This document shows positions 1-7,442 of a DNA stretch of 36,956 bases, piece after piece. Under the pieces are notes generated by a model. It saw only the letters and a program-made list of their open reading frames with translations, ran no database searches and was not told the DNA's origin. Made by a program: the position numbers and the translations under genes. Source of the stretch: Candidatus Abyssobacteria bacterium SURF_5 (lineage in GTDB: Bacteria; Abyssobacteria; SURF-5); the NCBI GenBank assembly GCA_003598085.1, contig QZKU01000017.1, positions 1 to 36,956 on the forward strand. Direction: 5' to 3'. Within the stretch, counting starts at the first letter, position 1; every line of letters starts with the position of its first letter.

Positions 1-220
1 CCGCACATCCCTTGGCTTTATGACTTCAAACTCGACTTTCGATTCAAATGAAGAGATGAAAATGTAAAATAAACTGTTTCAATAAAATCTCTGCGAAAGG
101 AGGAATCCAGGGTCTGGACCTGGAACCCATACATATTGGATAAATAACCCGTCCGATGTGGATTGCCTCTGACGAATGTATTTTCCCCCGGGTATTCCAC
201 TGTTTGCTTTGTTTTCCGCC

Positions 221-265
221 TTGTGATATACGTCACAGAACGGTCTCTGTCGAATTCGCTATAAT
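221..265 (+). promoter_or_regulatory. CRP/FNR/HcpR-type operator plus -10 box
   Basis: Positions 222-237 read TGTGA-N6-TCACA, a perfect CRP-family half-site pair (TTGTGA-N6-TCACAG over 221-238). A consensus TATAAT lies at 260-265. A transcript starting about 6-7 bases after the -10 would begin at 271-272, putting the palindrome centre (229.5) near -41.5, the classic class II activator position. There is no good -35 box, as expected for an activator-dependent promoter. The regulator could be CRP, FNR or HcpR-like; half-sites alone do not decide this. The -10 is so close to the ATG at 272 that the mRNA may be leaderless. Confidence 0.7.
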
Positions 266-271
266 TAAGTT

Positions 272-901
272 ATGGAAATGCCCAAAGAAAAGGAAGTAAC
301 CGAAGTCATCACGTGCCGGGCGGGCGCCATGGGATGCCCGATGGGCGTGATAGACGTCAAGGCGGTGGCCGAGAGGCTGCAAGCCGTTCTGGACGAACCC
401 CGCTTCAAGCAGTGCCTTGCCGAACTGCTGGAAGGCCCGTTCAAATATCACAGCCAGTTCTGCGCCGCCGTGTCTGGCTGTCCGAATGCATGCATCCAGC
501 CGCAGATTCGAGATTTCGGCGTCATCGGCCGCGCCCGGATAGGATTTGACGAGTCCAATTGTACCGGATGCGGGATGTGCGAGGAAGCTTGTAAGGAAGG
601 TGCGCTCGTTTTGGTCGAGGGAAAACCGGAGATCGACTCGAGCCGCTGTATCGGCTGTTCCGACTGCGTCCGGGCCTGTCAATCCGATGCGCTTTCAGTG
701 ACCGGCCGGAAACACGAGGTGATCGCGGGCGGCAAGCTGGGGCGCCATCCGCGCCTGGCAGAGACTCTGGGCGAATTCGAGGCCGTCGAAGAGGTGGTTC
801 AGCAATTTCGCCGCATGATCGAATTCCTCCTCTCCCACGCGCGAAAAGGCGAACGCCTCGGCGCACTGCTCGATCGGATGAAGTCCGAATCGACTTCCTG
901 A
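272..901 (+). CDS. AsrC-like sulfite/nitrite reductase half with two 4Fe-4S ferredoxin clusters
   Basis: A 209-residue cytoplasmic iron-sulfur protein. Cys15 and Cys22, followed by FKYHSQFCAAVSGCPNAC (Cys70-x3-Cys74), resemble the siroheme/4Fe-4S cysteine pairs of sulfite and nitrite reductases. Two ferredoxin motifs follow at Cys97/100/103/107 and Cys126/129/132/136. The order then continues with GGKLGRHPRLAE (about 153-164), a signature of the C-terminal half of anaerobic sulfite reductase subunit C (AsrC) and NirA-type enzymes. It is much shorter than AsrC (over 300 residues) and lacks the N-terminal half-domain, so siroheme catalysis is doubtful; an electron-transfer or redox-scaffold role is possible. 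There is no clear Shine-Dalgarno before 272; Met3 at 278 is an alternative start. It is a stand-alone gene, convergent with the operon ending at 938, behind a CRP/FNR-type site. Confidence 0.8.
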   Translation: MEMPKEKEVTEVITCRAGAMGCPMGVIDVKAVAERLQAVLDEPRFKQCLAELLEGPFKYHSQFCAAVSGCPNACIQPQIRDFGVIGRARIGFDESNCTGCGMCEEACKEGALVLVEGKPEIDSSRCIGCSDCVRACQSDALSVTGRKHEVIAGGKLGRHPRLAETLGEFEAVEEVVQQFRRMIEFLLSHARKGERLGALLDRMKSESTS

Positions 902-937
902 GACCCTCGAGTTAGTCGCCGGCTGAACCAAAATGTT

Positions 938-1390
938 TCACAGCATCTGTTCCCGCCTTGGCAGATATTCCATATGAAAATGCGTATCGGAAAGGTTGCT
1001 GATTTCAAAACCCATCCGCCGGTATAGCTCGTGAGCCGGATTTATCCTGAAAACCTGCAGTCGAAGCGGAAGCCCGCTGTCGTCCGCCTCCCGAATGAGC
1101 TTCTTGATGAGACATTTCCCGATCCCCCGGCGCTGAAAGGCAGGCACAATGGCAACGTTAACGAGAAGGATATGGTCAGGATGTCGATCCACTCGAATTG
1201 AACCAACCGGGGCACCTTCCATTTCAATAATCTGAGTATTCTCCAGATTCAGCTTTTCAAAAAAACGCTCGCGCTGTTCCTCCTCGTGCCATCCCCACAA
1301 TTCTTCCACATACGCCCGCATCACTTCACGGTGCAAGCGCCAGAGGAAATCGGTGTCTTGATCAGTTGCGGAAACAAGGTTGACTTTCAT
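938..1390 (-). CDS. GNAT family N-acetyltransferase
   Basis: A 150-residue single-domain acetyltransferase of the GNAT fold. The acetyl-CoA pyrophosphate-binding motif A is clear at about 82-96 (VAIVPAFQRRGIGK, Q/R-x-x-G-x-G/A pattern). Motif B residues follow near NPAHELYRRMGFE (about 118-130), where the conserved Tyr-x-x-x-G-Phe occurs. The N-terminus (ATDQDTDFLWRLHREVM) matches small GNATs acting on unknown amines. The substrate cannot be named. It is the last gene of the minus-strand operon that begins at def, nine bases after the PHP gene, with an AAGG ribosome-binding sequence before the ATG. It converges on the Fe-S gene with a 36-bp gap and no obvious terminator. Confidence 0.85.
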   Translation of the reverse strand: MKVNLVSATDQDTDFLWRLHREVMRAYVEELWGWHEEEQRERFFEKLNLENTQIIEMEGAPVGSIRVDRHPDHILLVNVAIVPAFQRRGIGKCLIKKLIREADDSGLPLRLQVFRINPAHELYRRMGFEISNLSDTHFHMEYLPRREQML

Positions 1391-1399
1391 CAGAAGGCC

Positions 1400-2455
1400 T
1401 TATGCGAGATAGATCGGGTTGGAATAGATCCACGCCCTCGTCTTGCCGCGCGGGCGGGGCAGGTGCAATTCGACGCGATAGGGTCCCGGGGAGTCGGGCT
1501 TGAATGACGAAGAAGTCGAAAGCTCTTCCTTCACAATCCGGCCTGAATGGATGAAGCGGATATGCGCGCGCGCCGGAGATTTGACAACGAGTACCGGCGA
1601 ATCCGCCAAAGAGCCGTCGTCGCCCATCTCGGTTATGCCGCTCTTGGGTTCGGCATAGAAGCGGAACCCGCGCGCATTCTCGAAGAGGCTGTTGCCGACG
1701 AAACAATGACCGTGCCGCAGTGCGTCATAAATCGCCTGTTTGGCTGCCTGAAAATCTTCAGGAAGTTCGCCGTTCAGCAGGATGTGCGTATTCACCGCGC
1801 GGCACGCGTACTCGTAATCGAATATCTTTCCGCGAATGAGGCCCAGCAGCGCCTTCACATTCATCCCGTGGTTGTCCGAGGTGCCTATCGCGACCACCTT
1901 GCGCGTCTGGAGCAATTCATCCCATTTGGCCATTGCATCCCTGAGAGGATCGAGATCCGCGGCTCCAATGTTGTAATAGTAATACAATCCCAGCGGGTAG
2001 TTGCGGGCATTGCCTTTCCAGATGGAAGAAAAATTCCAGATGCTGATGCCAGTGTAGCCGTTCACATCCCAGCGCAGCCAATTGAACGCGGCGCCGCCGT
2101 CGTGCAGCGGACTTCCAAGCTCGTACGGGTGTGCGATGAAGCCGAATCCGCCCTCGCGATTGACCGCATCGATCACGTTTTGAGGCTCAGCCGTATCATT
2201 CGGGATTTCATCCTTAATATTGTAAGCAAGGTAATGATTGTAGCGCTCGTTGATCTCGCAGCCCACGAGAACCGCCACACGATCGCGCCAGCCCTCCTTG
2301 CCTTCCTTCAGTCCCCGGAGCGTGAAGTGGTCGTTGATCCCGACGAAGTGAATCCCCGCGCGCCCCGCCGCGGCCGCGATCTCCTCTATCGTCGATGTGC
2401 CGTCCGAATAGGTCGAGTGGATGTGCAAGTTTCCAATATATTCTCTATCGAGCAT
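1400..2455 (-). CDS. PHP domain metal-dependent phosphoesterase-like protein
   Basis: A 351-residue protein of the PHP (polymerase and histidinol phosphatase) superfamily. Metal-binding motifs appear in order: HIHSTYSDG near residues 11-19, NDHFTL near 40-45, AHPYEL near 109-114 and GTSDNH near 191-196. These are the usual trinuclear-metal ligands, so the active site looks intact. The C-terminal 100 residues (SPARAHIRFIHSGRIVKEEL and following, ending with a YSNPIYL strand) look like a beta-rich accessory domain found in CehA/McbA-like PHP proteins. Substrate unknown; phosphoesterase or hydrolase activity is inferred. It sits 18 bp downstream of the radical SAM gene and 9 bp upstream of the GNAT gene, so it is co-transcribed. 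No signal peptide is visible. Confidence 0.85.
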   Translation of the reverse strand: MLDREYIGNLHIHSTYSDGTSTIEEIAAAAGRAGIHFVGINDHFTLRGLKEGKEGWRDRVAVLVGCEINERYNHYLAYNIKDEIPNDTAEPQNVIDAVNREGGFGFIAHPYELGSPLHDGGAAFNWLRWDVNGYTGISIWNFSSIWKGNARNYPLGLYYYYNIGAADLDPLRDAMAKWDELLQTRKVVAIGTSDNHGMNVKALLGLIRGKIFDYEYACRAVNTHILLNGELPEDFQAAKQAIYDALRHGHCFVGNSLFENARGFRFYAEPKSGITEMGDDGSLADSPVLVVKSPARAHIRFIHSGRIVKEELSTSSSFKPDSPGPYRVELHLPRPRGKTRAWIYSNPIYLA

Positions 2456-2473
2456 GAGCGTTTCCCGTTTGTC

Positions 2474-3901
2474 CTATGTCAGTACCGTTGCCTTTGCCAT
2501 CTTGACGTGCCACAGAAAGTCGGAAATACTCCGGACCGAATGAAGTCTTTTCAGAATGTATCCGGGACGCAGGTAGAACCGCTGGTATGCCGACTTCAGC
2601 GTCTCTTGCAGATACTCGCGCGTGACATCGCCGTGCTCGAACATGGGCACCGGCTCCGCCAGCTTCCCTTCGCTCAGCACATACTCTCTCCAGTAATCGA
2701 ACGGAATCAAACCGTCTGCAAGCGCGCGATCATACATGTCCGTGCCGGGGTAGGGTACTACTATGGAGTAATAGGCGAAGTCCGGATTGAGCCGAAGCGA
2801 GAGCTTGATCGTATTTTGAATCGACTCGCGCGGCTCGCCCGGCGCGCCAATCATAAAGTAGCCGAGAATCCTGATACGGGCGTCGCGCGTCCAGGCAAAC
2901 GCCTGCTCCACCTGCTCGATCGTGATGTTTTTCCGAAACTGTTCGAGTACCGCCGCCCCGGCCGATTCGACTCCGTACGAGATGCGCGAGCAACCCGCCC
3001 GCTTCATCAATTTCAGCAGATCGCTCTCCACGCAGTCGACGCGCGTGCGGCAGTCCCATCGGAATCGAAGGCCGCGCTCGAGAATCTTTTGACAGATGTC
3101 GGCCGCCCGCTTCTTCGAGGCGGTAAAGGTATCGTCATAGATCACGATCTCGCTGCAACCGAATTTGTTTACCAGTTCTTCCAACTCGTCAACAACACTT
3201 TCAGGATTTCGCGGCCGGTAATGCCCGCCCCGAATGTAGCGCTCGCAAAAAGAGCAGCGGAACGGACAGCCGCGCGCGGTCATTATCGACGAAGCCTTCC
3301 GACTCTCAGTCGTCATGTCGAAATAATGATCGTTCGGCAGGAGGTCGCGAGCGGGAAAAGGGATTCGGTCCACCGCCATCGGCTCGGGTTCACAACTTCG
3401 AATGACTCCCTCGCCATCACGGTAAAGAAGTCCATTTATTCCGGACGCCGGCCCGCCGCCGGAGAGCGCGTCGAGCAGCTTAACGAAGGAGACTTCGGCT
3501 TCACCCTCGATCGCATAATCAAAGGCCGGATTCTGCGCCGTCAGCTCCGGCATGATCGTCACCTGCGGCCCACCAACCACAACTATCGGGGGCGGACTCA
3601 GCCTCTTCAACTGCCGCGCGATGTGCGTGACAATCGGAAACAGCGGTGTCACGCACGTGATGCCGACAATGTCCGGCGCAAGAATTCGTATTTTGGCAAG
3701 AACCTCTTCCGGCCCGAGGCGAAGCGCATTCGCATCGATTATCTGAACCTCGTGAGAGGCGCGGCGCGCCATCGCGGCTAAGTACGCGAGCCCGAGCGGC
3801 GGCAAAACCCGTACCTGCTTCACGAATGTGCGCGCACCGAAGCCGACGCCGTTTTCCGTACCGGCGATCAGTTCGGGCGGATTGACAAGAACAACCTTCA
3901 C
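2474..3901 (-). CDS. B12-binding domain radical SAM protein
   Basis: A 475-residue protein with an N-terminal cobalamin-binding Rossmann domain (KVVLVNPPE at the start, GITCVTP and VVVGGPQVT further in) followed by a radical SAM domain. The cluster motif is TARGCPFRCSFCERY (CxxxCxxC) at about residues 209-223. The downstream MIGAPGEPRESI and VPYPGTDMY segments are typical of this large superfamily, which includes methylases and lipid- or hopanoid-modifying enzymes. The DxHxxG motif for base-off B12 is not seen (DANALRLG instead), as in many relatives. The start is GTG overlapping the ABC ATPase stop by four bases (GTGA), with GGGGAG upstream. Substrate unknown. Its neighbours are a BtuD/FecE-type ATPase and a PHP hydrolase. 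Confidence 0.88.
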   Translation of the reverse strand: MKVVLVNPPELIAGTENGVGFGARTFVKQVRVLPPLGLAYLAAMARRASHEVQIIDANALRLGPEEVLAKIRILAPDIVGITCVTPLFPIVTHIARQLKRLSPPPIVVVGGPQVTIMPELTAQNPAFDYAIEGEAEVSFVKLLDALSGGGPASGINGLLYRDGEGVIRSCEPEPMAVDRIPFPARDLLPNDHYFDMTTESRKASSIMTARGCPFRCSFCERYIRGGHYRPRNPESVVDELEELVNKFGCSEIVIYDDTFTASKKRAADICQKILERGLRFRWDCRTRVDCVESDLLKLMKRAGCSRISYGVESAGAAVLEQFRKNITIEQVEQAFAWTRDARIRILGYFMIGAPGEPRESIQNTIKLSLRLNPDFAYYSIVVPYPGTDMYDRALADGLIPFDYWREYVLSEGKLAEPVPMFEHGDVTREYLQETLKSAYQRFYLRPGYILKRLHSVRSISDFLWHVKMAKATVLT

Positions 3902-4704
3902 GAGCCGCTCCCCCGCCGGGTGTATCCGTCCGGATGTATTGGAAGGACATACGGTCGTCCTGTTCTTTCATCTGCGCGAACGACCACGTCGGCCTCGTAC
4001 ACCTCGCGCACGATCTCGGGCGTGATCGCCGATTCCGGCCTCCCGTCGAATTTCAATCGGCCCTGCTTGAAAACAAGGATACGCTCGCAGTAGTGCGAGG
4101 CCAGGTTGAGATCGTGCGAGACGGCGACAATCGTCATTTTCCGCTCTCGATTGAGGCGCGTGAGAATATCGTAAATGTCGACCTGATGCTTGATGTCGAG
4201 GAACGCCGTCGGCTCGTCCAGCAGCAAAATGGCCGGCATCTGCGCGAGAGCGCGCGCGATAATAACGCTTTGCCGCTCGCCGCCGCTCAGTTGCGTGATC
4301 GGGCGGTCGCCCAGGTGAGCGATCCCGATCATCTCCATCGCTGCGTCGACGATGGCGAAATCTTCATCCTTCTCGAGAACCGAGCGCAGGTGCGGCGCGC
4401 GGCCCATGAGAACGACTTCTCTCACCGTAAACGGAAAGATAATGATGGATTCCTGCGGCACAACGGCCACTTTCCGGGCAAGCTCGCGGGCCGACAGCGA
4501 ATGAATATCAGCGCCGTCGATACGTATCTGCCCGCTCAGCGGCTTCAGCACGCGCGTCAGCAGATTGAGGAAGGTCGTCTTGCCCGAGCCGTTTGGACCC
4601 ACAAGGCCGACAAATTGGCCGCTCTCGATGCTCATATTCAGATGATCGAATAGCGGTTTTGCTTCATATCCGAAAACAACGTCTTTTGTCTCGATTACAG
4701 GCAT
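3898..4704 (-). CDS. ABC transporter ATP-binding protein, FecE/BtuD/HmuV type
   Basis: A cytoplasmic ATPase of about 268 residues from the ATG at 4704; a GTG at 4740 would add 12 residues overlapping the xer gene and is less likely. Walker A is GPNGSGKTT near 36-44, the Q-loop is VVPQES, the signature LSGGERQS is near 140, Walker B is ILLLDEPTAF near 162-171 and the H-loop is VSHDLN. The arrangement and VYEADVVVR near the C-terminus match ATPases of iron-siderophore, heme and cobalamin importers. No permease or substrate-binding protein lies nearby, so it is an orphan subunit here. Translational coupling with the B12-binding radical SAM gene hints at a cobalamin or corrinoid link, but this is inference only. 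Confidence 0.88.
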   Translation of the reverse strand: MPVIETKDVVFGYEAKPLFDHLNMSIESGQFVGLVGPNGSGKTTFLNLLTRVLKPLSGQIRIDGADIHSLSARELARKVAVVPQESIIIFPFTVREVVLMGRAPHLRSVLEKDEDFAIVDAAMEMIGIAHLGDRPITQLSGGERQSVIIARALAQMPAILLLDEPTAFLDIKHQVDIYDILTRLNRERKMTIVAVSHDLNLASHYCERILVFKQGRLKFDGRPESAITPEIVREVYEADVVVRADERTGRPYVLPIHPDGYTRRGSGS

Positions 4705-4721
4705 TATTGATCGGCGGGAAT

Positions 4722-5615
4722 TCAGCCGCGCGGATGGCACCGCAGATGAGTCTCCCGCAGCCTATCGGTGCTTACATGGGTGTATATTTGCGTGGTCGCA
4801 ATATCGGCGTGGCCGAGCATCTCCTGGATCGACCGCAGGTTTGCTCCGCCGGCCAAAAGGTGCGTCGCAAACGAATGGCGCAGCGTGTGCGGAGTGATTT
4901 TCTTTCGGGGCGAGATTTGCTTGATATAGCCGCGGATCATTTTCCAGCACCCCTGCCGTGAAAACGAGCCCCCCAACCGCGTCAAAAAAACCGTTTCGCC
5001 CGTGGGATCGGGCGCAGTCGCAAGGTAAGACCTCAGTTTCCGGATGGCGACTTCGCCGATCGGAATCAGGCGTTCCTTTCCGCCTTTCCCGCGACATTTA
5101 ATGAAGCCGATATCGAGGAACAGGTCCTCGCGGCGAAGACCGATCAACTCGGAAAGCCTTAACCCCGCAGAATACAACAATTCGAGCATCGCCGCATCCC
5201 GCACGCCGTGAGCGTCAGCCGGATTCGGCTGTGCAAGCAGGCGATCGACCTCCTCCACCGTCAGGGCCTCCGGCAGCTTCTTCCAGACCTTGAACCGATC
5301 AAGATTCGAGGTGCAGTCGGCCCGGAGAAAACCTTCGCGGCAAAGGAACCGGTGGAATTGCTTGATTGCCGCCAGGTGACGCTCCATTGAACGTGTCGAG
5401 AGCCCGCGGCTCCTCAGGCTGAACAGGTACTCGCGGATATTAAACGGCTGCACCTGCGCGATATCGAGAAACAGGGTTTCCTCCAAAAATTCGCGGTAGC
5501 GCGCCAGGTCATAGCCATAGGAGAGAACTGTGTTGCGCGAATATCCTTTCTCGATCGTGAGCCAGTCCAGGAAGCGCTGAATCCAGTCTTCCAACCCGCC
5601 ATTTTCGCCCTGCAT
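4722..5615 (-). CDS. xerD: Tyrosine recombinase XerC/XerD
   Basis: A 297-residue site-specific recombinase of the usual Xer length. The N-terminal SAM-like core-binding domain (about 8-95) is followed by the catalytic domain with a complete active site: Arg153 (GLRLSE), Lys177 or Lys180 (CRGKGGKER), His243 and Arg246 (HTLRHSFATH), His269 (LGHAD) and nucleophile Tyr278 (QIYTHV). The family resolves chromosome dimers at dif; as the only Xer in the window and beside recR, a housekeeping role is more likely than phage integration. XerD versus XerC cannot be fully settled. The ATG at 5615 has GGGAG five bases upstream, and it lies 20 bp after recR. Confidence 0.9.
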   Translation of the reverse strand: MQGENGGLEDWIQRFLDWLTIEKGYSRNTVLSYGYDLARYREFLEETLFLDIAQVQPFNIREYLFSLRSRGLSTRSMERHLAAIKQFHRFLCREGFLRADCTSNLDRFKVWKKLPEALTVEEVDRLLAQPNPADAHGVRDAAMLELLYSAGLRLSELIGLRREDLFLDIGFIKCRGKGGKERLIPIGEVAIRKLRSYLATAPDPTGETVFLTRLGGSFSRQGCWKMIRGYIKQISPRKKITPHTLRHSFATHLLAGGANLRSIQEMLGHADIATTQIYTHVSTDRLRETHLRCHPRG

Positions 5616-5635
5616 CTGCTCTCCCGATCAGGTAC

Positions 5636-6235
5636 TCACATTTCTCTGCGCCCCTCGAGCGCGTGGGAAAGAGTCGAATTGTCGGCAAACTCAAGATCGC
5701 TGCCGACCGGAACCCCCTGCGCGATTCGGGTCACCCTTACATTCAGCGGCTTGAGCATCTCGCGAATGTACATCGCGGTGGCCTCGCCGCTGGTATTCGG
5801 ATTTGTGGCCACGATGACTTCACTTACCGATTGCGGCGTTATTCGCATCAGCAATTCTTTCAGGCGTATCTGGTCGGGGCCGACCCCGTCAAGCGGCGAA
5901 ATAGAACCGTGCAACACGTGAAACAACCCGCGAAATTTGCCGCCCCTTTCGATCGATGCCGCGTCGCTGGGCTTCTCGACGACGCAGATGATCGATCGAT
6001 CGCGCCGTTCGTCCGAGCAGATGGCGCAGGGATCGCTTTCGGTGATATTGCAGCACACCGAGCACAGGCGCACCCTCTCTTTGGCGTCAATGATAGCTTG
6101 CGCCAAGCGCGTCGCCTCGTCCCGTCCAAGGTTAATAATGTAAAAAGCCAGGCGCTGGGCGCTTTTCGGCCCAATGCCCGGCAGGCGGCGGAACTCTTCA
6201 ACGAGCCGCGCGATTGCACCGCCTTCGGTCTTCAT
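5636..6235 (-). CDS. recR: Recombination mediator RecR
   Basis: A 199-residue protein, the normal RecR length. It acts with RecO (and RecF) to load RecA at gapped DNA. The helix-hairpin-helix region is at about 12-35 (FRRLPGIGPKSAQRLA). The zinc finger cysteines are Cys58, Cys61, Cys70 and Cys73, and the Toprim domain starts at IICVVE (catalytic-type Glu86) and continues through HVLHGSISPLDGVGPDQI. The start codon overlaps the def stop by four bases (ATGA), so translation is coupled. The frequent dnaX neighbour is absent here; recR instead follows peptide deformylase. Confidence 0.96.
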   Translation of the reverse strand: MKTEGGAIARLVEEFRRLPGIGPKSAQRLAFYIINLGRDEATRLAQAIIDAKERVRLCSVCCNITESDPCAICSDERRDRSIICVVEKPSDAASIERGGKFRGLFHVLHGSISPLDGVGPDQIRLKELLMRITPQSVSEVIVATNPNTSGEATAMYIREMLKPLNVRVTRIAQGVPVGSDLEFADNSTLSHALEGRREM

Positions 6236-6753
6236 GTATTACCGTTCTTCCCTTCAAATGCCTCCGCGAGCGCACGAAGTTGCGGCGTGAGTAACTGCCT
6301 TCGCGTCTCGCCGATTCGGTCAATGAAAAGCACCCCGTTCAGATGATCAATCTCGTGCTGGACAGCTCGGGCGAGCATGCCTTCCGCTTCCAGAATTCGG
6401 CTCTCGCCGTCGCGGTCGATAAAGGAAACCTGTACGCGCTCGGCCCGCTTTACATCGCCAAAGATCTCGGGCAAGCTCAGACAGCCCTCCTCAGTTTCGA
6501 CCAGTCCTTCACGCTTCGTAATCTGAGGGTTTATCATGATGTAAACCGGCTGGTTATCTTCCCGTAAATCGATCACCAGCAGCCTCCTCGAGATGCCGGC
6601 TTGCGGCGCTGCAAGCCCAATCCCCCGGTTCTCATACATCAGGGTAAACATCTCTTCGGCCGTTTGTATCAACTCTCCGTCCACATTCTTGACAGGCTCC
6701 GCCTGTTTGCGAAGAATCGGGGCCGGATAAGTAGTCAACTGAAGTTTCGACAT
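6232..6753 (-). CDS. def: Peptide deformylase
   Basis: A 173-residue metalloenzyme that removes the formyl group from the N-terminal Met of new proteins. All three signature motifs are intact: GIGLAAPQ at 44-51, EEGCLSLP with metal ligand Cys91, and QHEIDHLNG with ligands His133 and His137 and catalytic Glu134. The length is typical. GAGGGAAG precedes the ATG, and an extended -10 promoter lies 30-60 bp upstream. It is the first gene of the minus-strand operon running to the GNAT gene; its usual partner fmt is not in the window. Confidence 0.96.
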   Translation of the reverse strand: MSKLQLTTYPAPILRKQAEPVKNVDGELIQTAEEMFTLMYENRGIGLAAPQAGISRRLLVIDLREDNQPVYIMINPQITKREGLVETEEGCLSLPEIFGDVKRAERVQVSFIDRDGESRILEAEGMLARAVQHEIDHLNGVLFIDRIGETRRQLLTPQLRALAEAFEGKNGNT

Positions 6754-6783
6754 AATCTCTTCCCTCTAAAATCTTCTCAACTT

Positions 6784-6813
6784 ATTCTAGCACATGCTTT
6801 TGAGCGATTGCAA
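6784..6813 (-). promoter_or_regulatory. Sigma70-type promoter for the def operon
   Basis: On the minus strand TTGCAA (6813-6808) and TAGAAT (6789-6784) are separated by 18 bases, with a TG one base before the -10 (extended -10). The predicted start is about 6777, leaving a short leader before the def ATG at 6753. It is back-to-back with the promoter of the lipoprotein gene. Confidence 0.6.
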
Positions 6814-6839
6814 CAGAATTGACAGCCACTGATTTCCCA

Positions 6840-6869
6840 TTGACCGGTCGGTTTTGCCAGTGCTACAAT
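6840..6869 (+). promoter_or_regulatory. Sigma70-type promoter for the lipoprotein gene
   Basis: TTGACC (6840-6845) and TACAAT (6864-6869) are 18 bases apart, with TG-C before the -10 giving an extended -10 element. The predicted start is near 6876, about 60 bases before the ATG at 6938. Confidence 0.6.
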
Positions 6870-6937
6870 AATGGTAGCAACAAAAAAAGAAAATGGACAC
6901 GGACAATGGATTGCTGCAGCCAAGGACAATAAGGATA

Positions 6938-7354
6938 ATGTCAAGAAAAATTCTGCCGGTCTTGCTCCTTCTTATCTTCTCCGCCGGATGCGCTCTTTTT
7001 GACACAGCAGACGAAGAACGCGAACTTCTTCCCGTACGAAATGTAAAAGCGGTTCCGTTTCCCGTCCGCCCGCTGGAATTCAAGAAAACCGACATCAGAC
7101 AGGACAAGGATCTGCTGATTATCTCAGGTTCCGTCGAAAATGTCTCCTACTCGCCGGTTGCCGGTGTCGTCGTTCGTGCGGTCGTCTTTCTCGCGACGGA
7201 TCAAACGACCGAGGCCGTACATGTGCCGGCCGTTCCATCTGTTCTGCAGCCGGGCGAGAGTGCCGAATTCTTCACTACCGCCCTCGTCGACCAGCCCGTG
7301 AGCCAGGTCGAGCTGCATCTGCAGTGGGAATCGTATTATCCGCCGGGACTCTGA
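6938..7354 (+). CDS. Small lipoprotein with FxLYD-like domain
   Basis: A 138-residue exported lipoprotein of unknown function. The ATG at 6938 gives a textbook signal: positively charged MSRK, a run of leucines and a lipobox-like SAGC ending at Cys18, the predicted lipidated residue. An earlier in-frame ATG at 6893 would bury this signal and is rejected. The mature part (about 60-135) has the alternating strand pattern DLLIISGSVEN, VVVRAVVFLA and VELHLQWE, resembling FxLYD/DUF3426-type beta-sandwich domains. It is transcribed alone, divergently from def. Confidence 0.75.
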   Translation: MSRKILPVLLLLIFSAGCALFDTADEERELLPVRNVKAVPFPVRPLEFKKTDIRQDKDLLIISGSVENVSYSPVAGVVVRAVVFLATDQTTEAVHVPAVPSVLQPGESAEFFTTALVDQPVSQVELHLQWESYYPPGL

Positions 7355-7442
7355 ACCGTCCGCAGTTCCCCTTGAAGTGTGTCAACCTTTATTCGCAAAC
7401 ATGTCCCGGAACCTAAGCGGAAGGAAGGATTAAGTAAGGATT

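Noticed and set aside
1-236. Minus-strand 72-codon open frame from 236 and an isolated AAAGGAGG at 96-103
   Set aside because: The frame begins inside the CRP-type palindrome, has no family resemblance or ribosome site, and no start codon follows the isolated Shine-Dalgarno-like sequence at usable distance.
1547-3781. 744-codon plus-strand open frame
   Set aside because: It is antisense to the PHP and radical SAM genes, whose motifs are clear; its translation shows only biased composition without any domain.
4722-5615. Phage or integron integrase
   Set aside because: Length and motifs are of housekeeping Xer type, it is locked in an operon with def and recR, and there is no tRNA, attachment repeat or phage gene around it.
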